DNA from: Streptacidiphilus fuscans
Lineage (GTDB): Bacteria > Actinomycetota > Actinomycetes > Streptomycetales > Streptomycetaceae
Direction of reading: 5' to 3'
Assembly (NCBI RefSeq): GCF_015690355.1
Contig: NZ_JADPRT010000005.1
Location: forward strand, 124,001-188,000
Length of the DNA stretch: 64,000 bases
Under the pieces are notes generated by a model, which made no database searches, was not told the DNA's origin, and was given only the letters and a program-made list of their open reading frames with translations. Of the stretch, positions 59,688 to 64,000 are shown in pieces. The translations under genes and the position numbers were made by a program. Positions within the stretch are counted from its first letter, which is position 1, and every line of letters begins with the position of its first letter.

Positions 59688-61490
59688 CTAGCGCGTCGTG
59701 GTCGGGTACGGCGGGTAGACCGGGGCGGGCCAGGGGCCGCACTGGGTCGGGGTGATCCCGGAGTTGCCGCCCTGGTCGGTGAGGATGAAGTGCCCGACGT
59801 CGCAGCTGTAGCTCGGGGCCTTGCCTTGGTCTGCCTGGGCCACGCCGCTCGCGGTCACGTTCTTGACCGTCACCGAGGCTCCGGTCTGGTCCTGGAGGGC
59901 GAAGGTGCCGGTCCCGCTGATGGTCACGGTGTCGAGACTGACGCCGTTGACGGTGCCCTGGATCCACTGGATCGCCTCGTAGGGGCTCTGCTCGATCAGG
60001 GCGTTGCTGACGTCGACGGGCCCGGTGATCGTGGCCTGTTGGGCGTCGAACCACAGGGCTCCGACGCCGAACTTCCAGTTCGGGTCGAGGTCGCCGTCCC
60101 GGATCAGCGTGTTGTTCGAGATCGTGTACAGGCCCACCGGGGTCGACTTGAACCGCTGGCCGATGTGGATGCCGCCGCCCTGGGTGATCCCGGTGTCCTC
60201 GACCAGGTTCCCGCTGATCGTGTTGTGGTCGCCGCCGTAGCCGGCGATGCCGTTCGCCAACTGCTGCAGCTGCACGGTGTTGTTCGAGATGGTGTCCTGG
60301 GAGTCCGCGCCGATGCTCGCGTCCGCCCACAGCGCGATTCCGTCGTCGCCGGTGTTGCGGACGTTGCTGTCGGTGATCGTCGAGCCGGTCACGCCGCCGT
60401 GCAGGTTGATGCCGTCGGCCGTGGTGTCACGGATGCGCATGCCGCTGAAGGTCAGGTTCGTCATCGGCCCGTCCATCCAGGCCCCGACCTTCAGGTGCTC
60501 GATCCAGAGGTCGGACACGGTCGAGTCGCTCATCGCGCCGCCGATCCCGTTGACCTGGCAGCCGTCGCACCGCTGCTGGACGTTGCCCACGATGGCGAAG
60601 TTCGACAGGTGCACCTTGGTGCTCGGCTTCGGCGCGGCGTTGCCGTAGAAGCCGGGCGCCGTGCCGGTGATCGTCGAGTACCACATGCCGGCGCCCGCGA
60701 CGGTGACGTCGTTCACGCTGATGTGGCCCGGAACGTCGTACGTCCCTTGCGGGATCCACACGGTGCCGCCGGGACCGGCCGCGGCGATCGCGGCGTCGAA
60801 CGCGCTCGTGGAATCGGCGGCGCCGGTCGGGTCGGCTCCCTTGCTCGTGACCGAGACCGACCCGGCCGGCTGGGCGAGCGGCGCGGCCACGTTCTCGAAG
60901 TCGGCCAGGTCGATCGTGTACGAGGACGCGGTGTCCTCCGAGTCGACCTTCAGCGTGAAGGTGGTGCCGGCCGGATAGGTGCTGTTGAACAGCCGGTGGA
61001 CCTCGTCGAAGAAGTGGTGCGGATTTCCGCTGCTCGGGGTGTTGGTGAACGGATAGATGCCGTAGTACCAGCTGTACGCGTTGGTGAGCGTGAAGTCGGG
61101 CTGCTTGGCTCCGTCGACGTACAGCGACAGTGGCGCGGTGTAGACCGAGCCGGTCGCGGAATCAGGAATGCTGTAGCGGAAGTCGATCGAGTTCGTCGCC
61201 ACCGGCGTCGTGAACGTGACGTACTTGCCGGTGCCCTGCAGCGTGACGGCCACGCGGCCGGACGCCTCGTCAGCGAGCTGGCCCTGCGTGAAACTCGGGC
61301 CGATGACCGTTCCGTTCGTCGGCTCGTGTGCCGCCTCGACCTCGGTGTAGGGCAGGCTCGCCCCGGCGCCGCCGGTGGCGGTCGCCGTGCCGGCGGCCGC
61401 GGTCGTGGCGAGGGGCAACCCGGTGCTGACGAGCGCGGCGGCGCCGCAGAACATGGCAATCCGGCGCAGACTTCGGCCCGATAAGGGCAT
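59688..61490 (-). CDS. secreted GH87-like beta-helix hydrolase
   Basis: A 600-residue exported protein. A signal peptide ends near TTAAA. An N-terminal CBM6/35-like domain reads LPYTEVEAAHEPTNGTVIGP and FTQGQLADEASGRVAVTLQG. A right-handed parallel beta-helix follows (SVSVTSKGADPTGAADSTSA, GGTVWIPQGTYDVPGH). SNVRNTGDDGIALW, near residues 375-388, has the paired Asp typical of GH87 mycodextranases (alpha-1,3-glucanases). A GH28/GH55-like assignment is the alternative. AAGGAG lies 7 bases before the ATG. Fungal alpha-glucan is a plausible substrate. Confidence 0.75.
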   Translation of the reverse strand: MPLSGRSLRRIAMFCGAAALVSTGLPLATTAAAGTATATGGAGASLPYTEVEAAHEPTNGTVIGPSFTQGQLADEASGRVAVTLQGTGKYVTFTTPVATNSIDFRYSIPDSATGSVYTAPLSLYVDGAKQPDFTLTNAYSWYYGIYPFTNTPSSGNPHHFFDEVHRLFNSTYPAGTTFTLKVDSEDTASSYTIDLADFENVAAPLAQPAGSVSVTSKGADPTGAADSTSAFDAAIAAAGPGGTVWIPQGTYDVPGHISVNDVTVAGAGMWYSTITGTAPGFYGNAAPKPSTKVHLSNFAIVGNVQQRCDGCQVNGIGGAMSDSTVSDLWIEHLKVGAWMDGPMTNLTFSGMRIRDTTADGINLHGGVTGSTITDSNVRNTGDDGIALWADASIGADSQDTISNNTVQLQQLANGIAGYGGDHNTISGNLVEDTGITQGGGIHIGQRFKSTPVGLYTISNNTLIRDGDLDPNWKFGVGALWFDAQQATITGPVDVSNALIEQSPYEAIQWIQGTVNGVSLDTVTISGTGTFALQDQTGASVTVKNVTASGVAQADQGKAPSYSCDVGHFILTDQGGNSGITPTQCGPWPAPVYPPYPTTTR

Positions 61491-61788
61491 CTGGGACTCC
61501 TTACTCTCGGGGCGGAACAAAGCCGGTCGACAAGGTGCCCCCGTTTTCTAGCGCACGCCCTGGTCCGTGTCGAGAGAATGTGGAAATCCACGCGAAATGA
61601 TCTCGTAAAAATGGGCCCTTATTGCGCCGATGCACAACGACTTAATTGACGTCCCACGCTCATTGGTCACCTGATTTCGCATTCGGGGACGGTCTCATGG
61701 CGTACTCACGACGACTGCAGAGCGGATTCACACGCGCGCGCGATGCTCTGGATACCAGGTAGCCCGATCCCTTTCGAGGTGAGAGGTC
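61491..61788. promoter_or_regulatory. divergent promoter region, AT-richer
   Basis: About 300 bases between two divergent exported-protein genes. The part from 61580 to 61680 is AT-rich for this genome (GTAAAAATGGGCCC, CGACTTAATTGACG) and likely holds promoters in both directions. No clear operator was found. Confidence 0.4.
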
Positions 61789-62607
61789 ATGGTCATGGAC
61801 AGGCAGCATCCGAACAACGACGACCGTGCGAGCGGAGAGCCGTCTCGGCCCAGACGGAGGGTGATGATCGCGGTGGCCGGCTTGGCGTGCGCGGCCGTCG
61901 CGGTTGCCGGTTGCGCGGCGACCGCGTCGTCGTCCTCGTCGGCATCGAGCACGGCGTCGAACGCGGCGTCGAACGCGGCGTCGAGCGCGGCGTCGAGCGC
62001 GGCGTCGAGCGCGGCGTCGCCGGTGTCGTCCTCGTCGGCGCCCGCGGCAGGCAAAACCGGCTCGAACGCGCGCTCCGGACCGGCCGAGGGCGGAACGACG
62101 GGGACGGTCACCGCCGTCACCGCCTCCGGCTTCACCCTGAAGACGACGACCGGTCAGGCGGTGACCGTGACCGAGACCTCCACGACGAGCTTCGTGAAGG
62201 GCACGAGCCCGGCCACCTCGTCCGCCGTGGCCACGGGCCAACCCGTTCTGGTCCTCGGCACGGTCAACAGCACGACGATCAGCGCGGGACAGGTCGTCGT
62301 GCAGCCACCCGGCAGCGGTTCGACACCCTCGACCGCGTCCCAGGTGGTCCCCTTCCAGCGCGGCGGAGCCGGCGTGACCAAGCAGGTCGGTCAGGTCCCG
62401 ACCACCTACGCGGAGGGCTCCGGCACGATCGTGAGCGGCACCACGGCGGACCGGGCGACCGAGGCCGCGCTCGCCGCCTACCCGGGCGGGGTCGTCGACC
62501 GGGTCGTGCAACTGAGCAACGGCGAGTACGAGGTCCACACGATCGGCGTCATCTGGCCCCACCACGTCTTCGTCACTGCGGACTTCAAGGTCGTAGGAGC
62601 CAACTAA
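61789..62607 (+). CDS. lipoprotein with Ser/Ala repeat linker
   Basis: A 272-residue lipoprotein. The signal peptide ends in AVAVAGC, a lipobox. A spacer of about 45 residues made of ASNAAS/ASSAAS units follows, from a 12-bp tandem repeat in the DNA at about 61954-62020. The globular part has a DUF5666-like strand pattern (GTVTAVTASGFTLKTTTGQA, GQPVLVLGTVNSTTISAGQV). The C-terminal YPGGVVDRVVQLSNGEYEVH adds another small fold. Two ATGs (61789 and 61795) are possible. Repeat number may vary between strains. Confidence 0.75.
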   Translation: MVMDRQHPNNDDRASGEPSRPRRRVMIAVAGLACAAVAVAGCAATASSSSSASSTASNAASNAASSAASSAASSAASPVSSSSAPAAGKTGSNARSGPAEGGTTGTVTAVTASGFTLKTTTGQAVTVTETSTTSFVKGTSPATSSAVATGQPVLVLGTVNSTTISAGQVVVQPPGSGSTPSTASQVVPFQRGGAGVTKQVGQVPTTYAEGSGTIVSGTTADRATEAALAAYPGGVVDRVVQLSNGEYEVHTIGVIWPHHVFVTADFKVVGAN

Positions 62608-62640
62608 GGTCCCTGGACCGCCCTGAGGCGCGCGGGCGCG

Positions 62641-63846
62641 CTACTTCAGCAGCAGCGCGCCCGGCTGCGCCGACAGCGCGCCGTCGAGGACCAGGGACGC
62701 CGCACCCACGGCGGCGACGTTCTCGCCGAGGGTGGTCGAGACGACCGCCGTGGGATGCGTCGCCTGGACGAACGGGCTGCTGGCCACCATCGGCTCCACG
62801 GTCGCAAGCACCCGGTCCGCCAGCACCTGCCAGACGGGGCCGCCGAAGACCACCGTGTCGACGTCCAGCAGCGTGGCCGCCGCGCAGACGCCGCGCCCGA
62901 TCCGGATCGCCAGCCGGTCCAGGATGCCGTCGGCCGCGGCGTCCCCGGCGGCGGACAGCTCCGCGAGGCGCGTAAGTCCCCGCTGCGCGTCCGCCGGGTT
63001 CACCACCGTGTACTCGGACCCCAGCACGCCCAGCGCGACCGCCTCCTCCACCAGGGTGCGGGTGGAGCAGGCGGCCCCGAGGCCGCCGATCTCGCCGGCG
63101 TTGCCGGAGGTCCCGCGCAGCACGGTGTCGTCCACGACCAGGCCCATGCCGGTGCCGGTGCCGAAGTAGAAGAAGAGCAGGTTCCGGCTGGCCGTCGCGG
63201 CGCCCGTCCAGCGCTCGGCGACCACCGCCGCCGTCACGTCCTTGTCCAGCACGGCCGGCAGGCCGGTGGCCTCGCTCAGCCGGTCGCGCAGCGGGTACCG
63301 GCCCCAGCCGGGCAGCTCCGGGGGGTCCACCACCCAGCCGGCCACGGCGTCGATCGGGCCGGGAGCCGCGATGCCCAGGCCCAGTACCCGGTCCCGGTCG
63401 GCGACCGAGTCCAGCACCAGGGCGTTCACCGAGGCCGCCATGTCCGCGGCGATCTTGTCGGTGTCCCCGCCGCTGGGCGTGCTCTGGCTGCGCTGGGCGA
63501 CGACGGTGCCGAGCAGGTCCACCACCACGCAGGTGATCACGGCCGGGTCGAGGTGGACGCCCACCGCGTACAGCGAGTCCGGGACGACCTCGAGCAGCGT
63601 GCGCGGTTTGCCGCTGCCGCTGCTCTGGCGACCGGATTCTCGGATCAGGCCCTGGTCCAGCAACCGGCGGGTGATGTTGGAGACCGTCTGCGGCGACAGG
63701 CCCGTGGCCTGGGCGAGTTCGACACGGCTGAGGCCGGAGCGTTGGCGCCGGATCGCGTCCAGGACCACGGATTCGTTGAAGTCCCCCACCCGCGGCAGAT
63801 TGGTTCCACGCCGGATGGGCGACTGTGCGTCAGAACTCGCCCTCAT
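62641..63846 (-). CDS. ROK-family transcriptional regulator
   Basis: A 401-residue ROK regulator. The N-terminal winged helix reads LSRVELAQATGLSPQTVSNI. The ROK fold has LGLGIAAPGPIDAVAGWVVD and LLFFYFGTGTGMGL. It lacks the CxCGxxGC zinc motif and the DxGGT phosphate loop (AVGVHLDPAVITCVVVD), like the ROK half of the fusion gene. It probably senses sugar without phosphorylating it. The ATG at 63846 gives the usual N terminus. Its target may be the importer or the secreted hydrolases on its left. Confidence 0.88.
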   Translation of the reverse strand: MRASSDAQSPIRRGTNLPRVGDFNESVVLDAIRRQRSGLSRVELAQATGLSPQTVSNITRRLLDQGLIRESGRQSSGSGKPRTLLEVVPDSLYAVGVHLDPAVITCVVVDLLGTVVAQRSQSTPSGGDTDKIAADMAASVNALVLDSVADRDRVLGLGIAAPGPIDAVAGWVVDPPELPGWGRYPLRDRLSEATGLPAVLDKDVTAAVVAERWTGAATASRNLLFFYFGTGTGMGLVVDDTVLRGTSGNAGEIGGLGAACSTRTLVEEAVALGVLGSEYTVVNPADAQRGLTRLAELSAAGDAAADGILDRLAIRIGRGVCAAATLLDVDTVVFGGPVWQVLADRVLATVEPMVASSPFVQATHPTAVVSTTLGENVAAVGAASLVLDGALSAQPGALLLK

Positions 63847-64000
63847 ACTCGTCAACCTGCGCCTCTTCGCCTCCGTGGACGGCCGTCCGGTCGGAGGCAT
63901 GGTATGCCACCGACCGGCGACGGGGGTCGGGCCGGACCCGTCCCCCGCGCCTGGATCGGTCCCGTTCACCCCTGCCCGCTGCCACCGGCGGCCTGGGGAC

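Overview
The window is high-GC actinobacterial DNA, most likely from a Streptomycetaceae member. Supporting signs are GTG/TTG starts, GTGA stop-start overlaps, a WhiB-like regulator, a SigB/SigF/SigG-type sigma factor, SpoIIE-type and SPW-repeat proteins, cytochrome bd, and many secreted hydrolases. A glutamate decarboxylase, a ClC-type channel, a CPA1 antiporter and an acid-type sedolisin hint at an acid-tolerant genus such as Streptacidiphilus, but that is inference. I see no rRNA, tRNA, CRISPR array or plasmid/phage backbone.

Layout. 1-3.3 kb: a DUF2000 gene, a fragment of a secreted-protein gene, a decayed IS21 istA start, a SUKH/SMI1 gene and a two-domain S1 protein. 3.3-24.2 kb: a stress and energy block with a PAS-GAF-SpoIIE-HATPase protein whose phosphatase acids look lost, a GAP-family membrane protein, GH15, an orphan cytochrome oxidase subunit I, cydAB, ClC, CPA1 antiporter, SDR, GMC oxidoreductase, cyclase, DUF389 and gadB. 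24.2-33.6 kb: small stress-type genes (two paralogous winged-helix regulators with matching promoter regions, MscS, PRC-barrel, Wbl, sigma factor, DUF6458, TatA/TatC) and a 161-bp MITE placed exactly between two convergent stop codons. 33.6-37.3 kb: a B12-binding MerR (LitR/CarH-like) cluster in which an SRPBCC gene and an FAD oxidoreductase gene each carry a large in-frame internal deletion. 37.4-45.3 kb: LysR/aldo-keto reductase, a secreted GH42-like protein, then two VOC genes, a deleted DJ-1/PfpI pseudogene and an SDR lying between two copies of a 71-bp repeat, then arylamine N-acetyltransferase.

45.4-63.8 kb is a polysaccharide-use region: a sugar ABC importer (two permeases and a lipoprotein), divergent from a second GH42-like enzyme, followed by a 728-residue regulator that appears to be a catalytically dead IS630-type transposase fused to a ROK repressor. 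Then come an XRE-NB-ARC-TPR regulator, a large secreted protein, a sedolisin, a GH87-like beta-helix hydrolase, a lipoprotein and a second ROK regulator.

The most notable items are the IS630-ROK fusion, the repeated pattern of genes with missing middles, the MITE in the shared CTAG stop site, and the paired leaderless-type regulator promoters. All function calls come from reading translated sequence by eye; no database search was possible.
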